Assembly (NCBI GenBank): GCA_965660945.1
Contig: CBFIBS010000003.1
Coordinates: forward strand, 62,001-126,000
From: UBA7985 sp002711265
Lineage (GTDB): Bacteria; Pseudomonadota; Alphaproteobacteria; UBA7985
Length of the DNA: 64,000 bases
Direction of reading: 5' to 3'
Part shown: positions 36,553 to 44,050 of the stretch, one piece after another
How the letters are laid out: the number at the start of each line of letters is the position of its first letter
Numbering within the stretch: position 1 is the stretch's first letter
The notes under the pieces: model-generated
The model's database searches: none
Seen by the model: only the letters and a program-made list of their open reading frames with translations
Told to the model about the DNA's origin: nothing
Position numbers and translations under genes: made by a program

Positions 36553-36885
36553 ATGGCTGCCCTCGCAATGGTAATGCCGATTCTGCCCGGCAAGAAAGAC
36601 AAGTGGCTGAAGATGATCGAAGAGATCAACAGCCCCGCCGCCAAACCCGATTTCGATGCTATCCGTGAAAATGCTGGCCTGCACGAGCGCACATTCCTGC
36701 AGGAAACGCCGATGGGTGACTTTGTGATCCTCACCTACGACGGCGACGATCCGATCGCCGGCTTTGGTCAGATCATGCAGACGATGGACGACGATTTTGC
36801 CGCCTTCGCGCTCGATGTTCATGGTCTTGACGCTTCGGCCCCGCCACCCCCGATGCCTCGGCTCGTCTACGACAGCCGTTCTTAG
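36553..36885 (+). CDS. Small conserved protein (DUF6176-like)
   Basis: 110 residues from ATG 36553, with AGGAGA 6 bp upstream. The features AMVMPILPGKKDKW, ERTFLQETPMGDFVILTYDGDDP and a Pro-rich C-terminus match small dimeric ferredoxin-like (ABM/DUF6176-type) proteins. No catalytic role is known. It precedes the hydratase-like set by 132 bp and may or may not be co-transcribed. Confidence 0.65.
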   Translation: MAALAMVMPILPGKKDKWLKMIEEINSPAAKPDFDAIRENAGLHERTFLQETPMGDFVILTYDGDDPIAGFGQIMQTMDDDFAAFALDVHGLDASAPPPPMPRLVYDSRS

Positions 36886-37017
36886 GCCCTTTGTCCATAT
36901 AGGGTGGTAACAAGACCCGCTTGGGGTTGAGCCCCGCTGTCCGTCGTTGCTCCTGCCCCGCGCCCTGCTATTGTCCGATCAACGATCCCCAGCCGGGGAG
37001 AGCAGGAGAGCGGGCAG

Positions 37018-37341
37018 ATGACCAAGACCAAGGCCTATCACGACGTCGGTGGCGACGACTTCGGCCCGGTGCCGATGATCGATGGCGAGTATCAGCTGTG
37101 GGAGAAGCGGGTCGATGCCATGATGCGACTGCTGTCCTCGCAAGACGTTGCGCTGATGCGGGTCGACGAGCTGCGTCGCGGGATCGAGACGCTGGGCGAG
37201 GCCGCCTACAACGCCGAACCCTACTACGGCAAGTGGGCGCGGTCGCTGGCCAAGATCATGGTCGAGAAGGGTGTGCTGACCCGGGACGAGCTCGACGCGA
37301 GGATCGCCGTGCTGCGCGCCGAGCGGGGATTGCCCGAATGA
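37018..37341 (+). CDS. Split nitrile hydratase/thiocyanate hydrolase beta, N-terminal part
   Basis: 107 residues, with GCAGGAGAG upstream. It matches the N-terminal half of nitrile hydratase beta: YHDVGG at the start, then YQLWEKRVDAMM, a central DELRRGIETLG helix, and PYYGKWARSLAKIMVEKGVLTR (shown for position only in part). The YYGxW...AxIMVxK pattern reads closer to thiocyanate hydrolase beta than to classical nitrile hydratase beta. Its stop overlaps the next gene (ATGA). An alternative role is a NhlE-like cobalt-loading chaperone, which shares this fold. Confidence 0.8.
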   Translation: MTKTKAYHDVGGDDFGPVPMIDGEYQLWEKRVDAMMRLLSSQDVALMRVDELRRGIETLGEAAYNAEPYYGKWARSLAKIMVEKGVLTRDELDARIAVLRAERGLPE

Positions 37342-37643
37342 CGGCGGCGCAGTTTGACGTCGGCGACCGGGTGACGGTCCGCGATCTGGCCGCCGAGACC
37401 GGGCTGAGCGGGCATATGCGCGCGCCGGTTTACTGCCGTGGCCACAGCGGCGAGGTAGAGCGGCTGTGCGGTGTATTCGGCAACCCCGAAACGCTGGCCT
37501 ATGGCGGAGACGGTAGCCCGCCCCAGCCGCTGTACCGGGTCCGGTTTCGGCAGGCCGAGGTCTGGCCGGACTACGTCGGCCCCGCCGCCGACACCATCGA
37601 AATCGAGATTTACCAGCACTGGCTTAAGGCAGCGAGGCCATAA
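37338..37643 (+). CDS. Split nitrile hydratase/thiocyanate hydrolase, beta C-terminal half
   Basis: 101 residues from ATG 37338 overlapping the previous stop. It carries the SH3-like barrel of nitrile hydratase beta: FDVGDRVTVRDL, APVYCRGHSGEVERLCGVFG, PPQPLYRVRFRQAEVWPD and a C-terminal IYQHWLK. In thiocyanate hydrolase this unit is the separate alpha subunit, with gene order N-terminal half, C-terminal half, gamma exactly as here. It lies 2 bp before the metal-binding subunit. Confidence 0.85.
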   Translation: MTAAQFDVGDRVTVRDLAAETGLSGHMRAPVYCRGHSGEVERLCGVFGNPETLAYGGDGSPPQPLYRVRFRQAEVWPDYVGPAADTIEIEIYQHWLKAARP

Positions 37644-37645
37644 CC

Positions 37646-38278
37646 ATGACCCCCACCGAACAGGATCACCCACCTGCGCATGATCACGACCACAGCGCGA
37701 TCGAGGCCGAAGATACGTCGAATTCAGACACCGCCCTGCTCGCAGACGCGCTGCGGCTGGTGCTAATCGAGAAGGGCATTTTCACGGCGGCTGATGTACA
37801 GGCTCAGCTCGACCTGATGGAAACCCGCTCGGACCGCAACGGAGCGAGGCTGGTTGCCCGCGCGTGGCAGGATCCGGCGTTCAAGGCCGCCCTGCTCGAA
37901 GACGGCGCCAAGGCGGCGCTGGATGCTGGTTTCGACATGAAAGGCACGCCGCTGGTGGTGCTGGAGAACACCGACGCGGTGCACAATGTCGTCGTCTGCA
38001 CGCTGTGTTCCTGCTACCCCGTAACCCTGCTCGGCCCGTCGCCGGAGTGGTACAAGTCCAAGGCCTACCGCGGCCGGGTTGTGCGGGATCCGCGCTCGGT
38101 GCTCGACGAGTTCGGCACGTCGATCGGCGCTGACCGTGAGGTCCGGGTACACGATTCCACCGCCGACATGCGCTATATGATTCTGCCGCAGCGGCCGGCG
38201 GGCACGGATGGCCTGTCCGAAGCCGCGCTGGCGCATCTCGTCACCCGCAACGGCCTGATCGGCGTTGCCGAAGTCTGA
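37646..38278 (+). CDS. Metal-binding subunit of nitrile hydratase/thiocyanate hydrolase type
   Basis: 210 residues. The claw-setting motif CTLCSC (Cys118, Cys121, Ser122, Cys123) is the cobalt-type signature; the two later Cys become sulfinic/sulfenic acids in active enzymes. Flanking stretches YPVTLLGPSPEWYKSKAYR and RYMILPQRPAGTDGLSE are typical. The N-terminus is His/Asp-rich (HPPAHDHDH), a trait of thiocyanate hydrolase gamma. Residues after CSC lack the YPWPVLG seen in many nitrile hydratases. Reaction would be hydration of a nitrile to an amide, or of thiocyanate to ammonia and carbonyl sulfide. No cobalt-chaperone or amidase gene is visible nearby. Confidence 0.85.
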   Translation: MTPTEQDHPPAHDHDHSAIEAEDTSNSDTALLADALRLVLIEKGIFTAADVQAQLDLMETRSDRNGARLVARAWQDPAFKAALLEDGAKAALDAGFDMKGTPLVVLENTDAVHNVVVCTLCSCYPVTLLGPSPEWYKSKAYRGRVVRDPRSVLDEFGTSIGADREVRVHDSTADMRYMILPQRPAGTDGLSEAALAHLVTRNGLIGVAEV

Positions 38279-38322
38279 GACTGCGGTAAAGCGGTATTCG
38301 GCTGACGGGGGCGACCCGCGCC

Positions 38323-38808
38323 CTAGCCGTCGAGCAGGACCTCGCCCTCGACTTCAATCGCAAAACCCATGGGCAGGGCCGCGACCCCGATGGCCGAGCG
38401 CGCGTGGCGACCCACGTCCGGCCCGAAGGCTTCGAGGACCAGGTCGCTGAAGCCATTGACCACGAGGTGCTGCTCGGTGAACTGCGGGGTCGAAGCCACC
38501 ATGCCAAAGACCCGCACCCAGCCGCTGACCCGCGACAGCTCGCCGATTTCGGCCTTGAGGTTGGCCAGCGCTGAGAGGGCGATGTCGCGCGCGGCGTCGT
38601 AGCCTTCCTGCGTGGTCATATCGGCGCCGAGCGTGGCGAAGGGGCCATTGATCGCCCCCTCCGCGCTCTGCCGCGGGTGGCCGGAAATCAAGGCGCGATT
38701 GCCCCGGACGTTGATGAAGGAAAACGGTAGCTTCATCCCCGGGGCGAGCTTGATGGGGTCGGGCAGTTGCAGGCCCATGGCGGCGATACGGTCTTCAGGC
38801 GTGGTCAT
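38323..38808 (-). CDS. RidA family protein
   Basis: 161 residues from ATG 38808; a longer upstream frame has no family match. RidA/YjgF proteins hydrolyse reactive enamine/imine intermediates to ketoacids plus ammonia. Features: FINVRGNRALISGHPRQ near the start, a middle ALANLKAEIGEL helix and C-terminal ARSAIGVAALPMGFAIEVEGE. This is the longer, YjgF-endoribonuclease-like subgroup. It converges with the hydratase set across a 44-bp gap. Confidence 0.88.
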   Translation of the reverse strand: MTTPEDRIAAMGLQLPDPIKLAPGMKLPFSFINVRGNRALISGHPRQSAEGAINGPFATLGADMTTQEGYDAARDIALSALANLKAEIGELSRVSGWVRVFGMVASTPQFTEQHLVVNGFSDLVLEAFGPDVGRHARSAIGVAALPMGFAIEVEGEVLLDG

Positions 38809-38928
38809 GGTGGCGGTATCCCAATGCAAATAAACGGTGGCAGGACGTGTCGGGACGAGGCTAACCGCGTGCTCAGGTTCGTCAAGCATCCTGAGGCTGC
38901 CCCGAAGGCCAGCGTTCTGGCCGTCTGC

Positions 38929-39339
38929 TCAGGCGAAGCGCTCGCTGCGGACGAAGCCCACGGGGGTGGTGGGGAAATACTGTAGCGGGACGCCGAGGTC
39001 GTTGATCTTGTCGATCACCGCCTGCGAGACGGTGCCGTAGATTTCGATGGTGAAACTTTCGGCAAGGTCGGCGTGCTTGCCCACGTAGTCGACCACGGGT
39101 GGGTTATCGGCGTGGAACAGGAAATCGTCGCTCTGCCGGTATACTTCTGACCAGACCAGCTTGTGGGGGTCGGTGCTGTCCTGGTCGAAGTTGTGGAACA
39201 GCATGCCTGGCTCGCTGGCCTCGACTTCGGCGTCGACACCGGCGGCGAGATCGAGGTAGGCGTCGAGCTTGCCGGGGCTGACCGTTATGCGGGCGAGCAG
39301 GATAAAGGGGTTGGTGCCGTCAGAGACTGTTGCGGTCAT
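38929..39339 (-). CDS. Antibiotic biosynthesis monooxygenase (ABM) domain protein
   Basis: 136 residues. A dimeric ferredoxin-like fold is suggested by LLARITVSPGKLDAYLDLA, the EPGMLFHNFDQD strand and WSEVYRQSDDFLFHADNP. ABM domains occur in cofactor-free monooxygenases and haem-degrading or quinol enzymes, but many have no known activity. It is 35 bp downstream of an MFS transporter on the same strand and may form an operon with it. Confidence 0.8.
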   Translation of the reverse strand: MTATVSDGTNPFILLARITVSPGKLDAYLDLAAGVDAEVEASEPGMLFHNFDQDSTDPHKLVWSEVYRQSDDFLFHADNPPVVDYVGKHADLAESFTIEIYGTVSQAVIDKINDLGVPLQYFPTTPVGFVRSERFA

Positions 39340-39374
39340 GGTTTCGGTCTTCGGTCTGGTTTGTCAATCAGGGG

Positions 39375-40568
39375 TCAGGCGGGCTGGTTGGAGCCGTCGC
39401 CGCCATCGCTGCCTTGGTTCACTCTACCCCCGGTGTTCAGCTTGCCCGACATCATCAGTGCGGCGGCAATAATGGCCCAGGCGATGCCAAGGATGATCAT
39501 ACAGGCGGTGATCGAGACTGACTTTGCGATGAAACCAATGATCGGCGGGCCGAACAGGAAGCCGGCGAAGGCCAGCAGATTGACGTCGTTGACCGCTGCG
39601 ACGGCGTTGTCGGTCTCCTCGCGTGCTGCGACCCCGAACAGCACCGGGATGAAGTTGGCGGTGAAGAAGCCGAAGAAGCCGAAGCCGATTACGATCATGT
39701 AGGGGTTCCCGAGCAGGGCTGTCGCCAGAAAGATCACACAGCCCAAGATCATGCCCCAGCCGGCCACCAGCACTTCGCCGAAGCGGTTGATCAAGGCTTC
39801 GCCGTACAGACGCGAGACGATTTCCGCCACGTTGAAGGCCATGATGCCGGTCCCGCCGAGCGCGATCGCCAGCCCGAGATCCCGGGTCAGCCAGAGCGCC
39901 GACCAGTCGAGGATGATCGAAATCGTCGCCATCGACAGGGCCGCCAGCCCGCCGAGGAACAGCACCAGGCCCGAGGGCAGGCGGAAGCCGGGGCTGACGA
40001 TCGGATCGAAGGTGACGGTGCGGAACGGCACGAAAAAGATGAACAGGCCGACGAGGATGGTGAGCACGAACAGGCCGCCGAACACGAAGGCTGGCGGCAC
40101 TGCCAGCGCCTGGCTGATCATGCCGATGACCAGTCCCAACAGCGAGCCGGCCGAGAACGAGGCCCAGTGCAGGGGCTGCAGGCGACGCCCGGAGCGGTTC
40201 TCGGCCTGGGTGATCACCGCCAGCGTCGAGGGCTGGATCACCCCGAAAGCGAGGCTGAGCGGGGCAGCGAGCACGATGAACAGGGTGGTGTTCGGTGCAA
40301 ACACCCAGATGATCAGCGCAAAGGCAAAGACCACGACCGCCAGCCCGGTAATCCTCGGCCCGAAGCGGGGCAGCAGCACGTGACTGACGAACAGCATGGA
40401 GGCGAGGCTGAAGATCCCGAACATCAGCAGGGCAAAGCCGAACACGTCGTATTCGATACCGAGCAGGTCGACCTTCCACGGGATGTAGGACAGCCAGCAT
40501 CCGTAGCTGACCAGGCAGATGATGACCGCGAGGCGGCTCCCCCAAATCATGCGATCGACCACGGGCAT
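39375..40568 (-). CDS. MFS transporter
   Basis: 397 residues with about 12 transmembrane helices and the MFS loop HVLLPRFGPRITG after helix 2. AAGGAGA lies right before ATG 40568. Substrate unknown; the N-terminal lead (MPVVDRMIWGSRLAVIICLV) and the even spread of helices are ordinary for MFS. It is followed by the ABM-domain and RidA genes. Confidence 0.9.
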   Translation of the reverse strand: MPVVDRMIWGSRLAVIICLVSYGCWLSYIPWKVDLLGIEYDVFGFALLMFGIFSLASMLFVSHVLLPRFGPRITGLAVVVFAFALIIWVFAPNTTLFIVLAAPLSLAFGVIQPSTLAVITQAENRSGRRLQPLHWASFSAGSLLGLVIGMISQALAVPPAFVFGGLFVLTILVGLFIFFVPFRTVTFDPIVSPGFRLPSGLVLFLGGLAALSMATISIILDWSALWLTRDLGLAIALGGTGIMAFNVAEIVSRLYGEALINRFGEVLVAGWGMILGCVIFLATALLGNPYMIVIGFGFFGFFTANFIPVLFGVAAREETDNAVAAVNDVNLLAFAGFLFGPPIIGFIAKSVSITACMIILGIAWAIIAAALMMSGKLNTGGRVNQGSDGGDGSNQPA

Positions 40569-40884
40569 TCTCCTTGCTTTGCTATTGATTTAGGCGAATG
40601 CCCGACGGCCGAGGAAAACACACTGCCGACGAAATGCTAAGCCCAAACCTGCGGAGATGAGACGGGAGATCGTGGACTGATAGAGCCGATTCCTTGCGAG
40701 GCAGGTGTCTCGCTTATCCGGGCCGTTTGTGCCCAAATCGCAGGCAGAGGTGTGCCGCTGCGCGTTCGCCGACATCGCCGCAATTGGATGGCGCCGACTG
40801 GGCTGAGGGGGTGCCGTGTATTCCGCTTTTACTTTTGTGGGGATCGAAGGCAGACTCAGCGGCAAGATTGCGGGAGGAAGGACT
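40569..40884. other. 316-bp divergent intergenic region
   Basis: This lies between an MFS transporter (minus) and the GFA gene (plus). Both promoters must be here. I see no gene, hairpin or repeat worth calling; the ribosome binding site of the GFA gene (GGGAGGAAGG) is at its right end. Confidence 0.6.
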
Positions 40885-41352
40885 ATGAGTGAACGGCAGG
40901 GTGGCTGCTCGTGCAAGGCCACACGCTACACGTTGATCGAAGAGCCGATGTTTACCCACGTTTGTCACTGCAGCATCTGCAAGCGACACACGGGCACGGC
41001 CTTTGTCACCCACATTTTCATCGAAAGCGCTTACCTCGAGGTGACCGAGGGCCGGGTCGAAGCCTACGCCGGGCAGACCGGCAGCGGCAGCGAGCACTGG
41101 GTTTATCGCTGCCCGGATTGCCTCTCGGCACTCTACAGCCACTATGCCGGAAACGACCAGATTGCACTGGTCAAGGGCGGGACACTCGACGACCCGGCGT
41201 CGCTGTCACCCGGTGCGCACCTGTGGGTCGAAAACAAGGTGCCGTGGATCGAGATTCCGGATGGCGTGCCGGCCTTTGACCAGAACTATGTTGCCGCGGA
41301 TGTCTGGCCTGCTGCCTCCATGGAGCGGCGGCGCAAGGCGGGATGGGGCTGA
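40885..41352 (+). CDS. GFA family (glutathione-dependent formaldehyde-activating) protein
   Basis: 155 residues from ATG 40885. Zinc-binding motifs GGCSCKATRY (about residue 7), CHCSICKRHTG (about 28) and CPDCLSALY (about 76) match the GFA/CENP-V fold. Some members bind glutathione and promote its adduct with formaldehyde, but most are uncharacterised. It stands alone with its own strong ribosome binding site. Confidence 0.9.
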   Translation: MSERQGGCSCKATRYTLIEEPMFTHVCHCSICKRHTGTAFVTHIFIESAYLEVTEGRVEAYAGQTGSGSEHWVYRCPDCLSALYSHYAGNDQIALVKGGTLDDPASLSPGAHLWVENKVPWIEIPDGVPAFDQNYVAADVWPAASMERRRKAGWG

Positions 41353-41474
41353 CTGGCTCGCTCGCTGTCATTGACGTGGTTGCCGCAGCGGCTGGTTTCC
41401 CGTTTTCTCAAGACCCTGTTGGCCCCTTTCGACCCTTTTGACCCTTTTTACTGAACTGCAATTCGGACCCTGAC

Positions 41475-42974
41475 ATGGATCAACCCGCCCTCGCAGAGGC
41501 TTTCTTTTCCGCCCGGCGCACCAAAGATACGTTGCCGCTGATCGCCCTGCCTGCCGAGCCGGATCGGGCGTGGCTGCGCGGCCTGCCGGACCGGCACGCG
41601 CGCTGGCTCGGCGGTCAGGGTGCCGATCTGGCGGGGGCCGGGCTGGTGTTGCCCGTTCCTGGCGAGGGTGGCGACCTCGAAGCGGTGTATTTCTCCCCGA
41701 CCAGTCACGCCGGTGACAGCTGGCGGCTTGCCCATCTGCCAGCCAAGCTGCCGCCCGGTCGTTACGTGCTCGAAGATGAGGCGGGGCTCAGCCGCGGCGC
41801 GGCGACCCAGGCCTGCTTCGGCTGGGCGCTGAGCCAGTGCCCCGACCGCCGTTACAAATCGGACGGCGCTGGAGAGGCGGGCGCGTCGTCATCGTCAGCG
41901 TCGGCGTCGGGTCGCAGGGCAAGGGCGCCGCAGGGTGATGCGCCAGCCGTGCTGGTCTGGCCCAAGGCAGCCGACCGGGTGGAGACCTCGGCCTGGCTCG
42001 AAGGGGTGATCATGGCCCGCCGGCTGGTGAACACACCCGCCGAGGACATGGGGCCGGCGGAGCTGGCCGAGGCAGCGAAGGCGCTGGCGGAGCAGCATGG
42101 GGGGCGGTTCGAGCAGGTGGTCGGCGATGCCATGCTCGCGAAAGGTTTTCCGGCGGCCCACGCGGTGGGCCGTGGGGCGACACCGGCACGGGCGCCACGG
42201 ATTCTGATGCTGCGGTTCAGGGGTTCGCGATCGGCGCCGACGGTGGCGCTGGTGGGCAAGGGCGTGGTGTTTGACACCGGTGGACTGGATATCAAGCCGC
42301 GCTCGTCCATGCGCAACATGAAGAAGGATATGGGCGGGGCGGCTGTGGCGCTGGGGCTGGCGAGGACGCTGCTTGAGCTTGGGACGGACCTGAACCTGCT
42401 GGTGGTGATCGGGGCGGTAGAAAACGCGGTGTCCGCCGGATCGTTCCGTCCGGGAGACGTGCTGCAGACCCGTAAGGGGCTGACCGTCGAAGTCGGCGAC
42501 ACGGACGCGGAAGGGCGGCTGGTGCTCTCGGACTGTCTGACCTATGCCGGAGAGCAGGACCCCGACCTGATCCTCGACTTTGCGACCTTGACCGGGTCGG
42601 CGCGGGTGGCGCTGGGGCCGGACCTGCCACCGGTGATGGCGCGGGATAACGGGCTGTCGACGGCTTTGGCGCAGGCCGGGCACGAGGTCGGGGATCCGCT
42701 GTGGCCGATGCCGCTATACCTGCCCTATGCCCAGCACCTGCGCAGTACCATCGCCGACCTCTGCAACATCACAGAAGGTTTTGGCTTTGCGGGATCGATT
42801 ACGGCGGGACTGTTTCTCGAAAAATTCGTGCCCAAGGGAACGGCCTGGGCGCATTTCGACCTGTTCTGCTGGAACCCTTCAAGCCGCCCAGGCCGGCCAG
42901 CGGGGGGAGAGGCGCACGCACTGCGGGCGGTGGCAGGCTTTCTCAGGACGTGGAAGCCCGGCCGGCGGTCCTAA
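41475..42974 (+). CDS. M17 leucyl aminopeptidase family protein
   Basis: 499 residues. The C-terminal catalytic domain has the two-metal signature: GKGVVFDTGGLDIKP (Lys/Asp), the DMGGAAVALG helix, GDTDAEGRLVLSDCL in place of the usual NTDAEGRL, and DFATLTGSARVALG. The N-terminal domain contains an insertion of low complexity, ASSSSASASGRRAR (about residues 136-149), on a run of GTC/GTCG-like triplets. It would trim N-terminal residues from peptides. Convergent with the GhrA gene, with a GC hairpin in between. Confidence 0.93.
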   Translation: MDQPALAEAFFSARRTKDTLPLIALPAEPDRAWLRGLPDRHARWLGGQGADLAGAGLVLPVPGEGGDLEAVYFSPTSHAGDSWRLAHLPAKLPPGRYVLEDEAGLSRGAATQACFGWALSQCPDRRYKSDGAGEAGASSSSASASGRRARAPQGDAPAVLVWPKAADRVETSAWLEGVIMARRLVNTPAEDMGPAELAEAAKALAEQHGGRFEQVVGDAMLAKGFPAAHAVGRGATPARAPRILMLRFRGSRSAPTVALVGKGVVFDTGGLDIKPRSSMRNMKKDMGGAAVALGLARTLLELGTDLNLLVVIGAVENAVSAGSFRPGDVLQTRKGLTVEVGDTDAEGRLVLSDCLTYAGEQDPDLILDFATLTGSARVALGPDLPPVMARDNGLSTALAQAGHEVGDPLWPMPLYLPYAQHLRSTIADLCNITEGFGFAGSITAGLFLEKFVPKGTAWAHFDLFCWNPSSRPGRPAGGEAHALRAVAGFLRTWKPGRRS

Positions 42975-43008
42975 GCTGGTTAAGGTAATTGCGCGACGCT
43001 TGGCCCCG

Positions 43009-43023
43009 CCGCGCGAAGCGCGG
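43009..43023. terminator. Hairpin between convergent aminopeptidase and ghrA genes
   Basis: CCGCGC (43009-43014), loop GAA, GCGCGG (43018-43023): a short GC-rich stem in the 74-bp gap between convergent genes; no T tract. Confidence 0.35.
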
Positions 43024-43048
43024 TCGTGGGCAAGTCGGCGCAACCCGT

Positions 43049-43978
43049 TCAGTATCCGTGATCCATGCTCACAAGATTGCTCAGCGGCAGCCCACGGCGC
43101 AGTTCGTCGATCGCGTCCGCCACGGCAAAGATCGCCGTCTCCGGCGCGGTGACCGCCGCAACGTGCGGGGTGATGAACACCCTCGGGTGGTCCCACAGCG
43201 GATGCTCCGGCGGCAGAGGCTCTTCGCGGAACACGTCCAGCACGGCCACCTCGACCCGGCCCCGGTCCAGCGCCGCCAGCAGGTCTTCCTCGACCATATG
43301 CCCGCCCCGACCCGCATTGATCACCGCGGCACCCTGCGGCAGCCGGTTGAAGGTGCCCCGGCCCAGGATCCCCTCGGTATCGGGGGTGAGGGGCAGTAGG
43401 CAGATCAGCACTTCCGAGCGGTTGAGGAACTTCTCCAGACCATCGATGCCGTGGAAGGTCTCGACACCCTCCAGCTGCTTGGGCGAGCGCGACCAGCCCA
43501 TAACGTTGTAGCCCATGCCGATCAGCGCGCTGGCACAGGCCTGCCCCAGCACCCCGATGCCCATGATCCCCACCTTGTGATCCGTCGCCAGCCGCACCAC
43601 CTCTTCCTGCCAGACCCGGTTGGCCTGGTGCGCGAAGGTCCGGTGCATCCGGCGGGTACAGAGCAGGGTCGCCATGACGACGTACTCGATCATGCCCTGG
43701 GTCAGTCCCGGGTCGACCATCCGCACCAGCGGCACGCCACGCGGATAACTCGGGTCGCGCAGGATGTGATCCACCCCCGCCCCGGTGGAGATCACCAGCC
43801 GCAGATTTTCCAGGGAGGCGAGCAGCCCCTGCGGCGGCTCCCAGACCAGCGCGACGTCGATCTCCGCGGGATCACCAACAAAGGGAAAGGTCACCACCTC
43901 CAGCCCCGGGACGCGGTTGTGCAAAGCGTTCTTCCAGCGCTCGATCAGATGGCGTTCGTTCTTGAGCAGTAGCTTCAT
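43049..43978 (-). CDS. ghrA: Glyoxylate/hydroxypyruvate reductase A-type dehydrogenase
   Basis: 309 residues from ATG 43978, with GGGAGAGG upstream on the minus strand. It is a D-2-hydroxyacid dehydrogenase: NAD(P)-binding GIMGIGVLGQACASAL, active-site Arg in NAGRGGHMV, Glu in DVFREEPLP and His in ITPHVAAVTAPE. The short N-terminal substrate domain and the STGAGVDHIL stretch fit the GhrA subgroup, which reduces glyoxylate and hydroxypyruvate; exact substrate is inferred. It follows the yej operon by 72 bp. Confidence 0.87.
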   Translation of the reverse strand: MKLLLKNERHLIERWKNALHNRVPGLEVVTFPFVGDPAEIDVALVWEPPQGLLASLENLRLVISTGAGVDHILRDPSYPRGVPLVRMVDPGLTQGMIEYVVMATLLCTRRMHRTFAHQANRVWQEEVVRLATDHKVGIMGIGVLGQACASALIGMGYNVMGWSRSPKQLEGVETFHGIDGLEKFLNRSEVLICLLPLTPDTEGILGRGTFNRLPQGAAVINAGRGGHMVEEDLLAALDRGRVEVAVLDVFREEPLPPEHPLWDHPRVFITPHVAAVTAPETAIFAVADAIDELRRGLPLSNLVSMDHGY

Positions 43979-44050
43979 GCCCGTGCCTCTCCCTTTGCCT
44001 TTCAATGGCGCCAACCGGTCCGCAGGAACCGCGCCACGAAGTCTGAGAGA

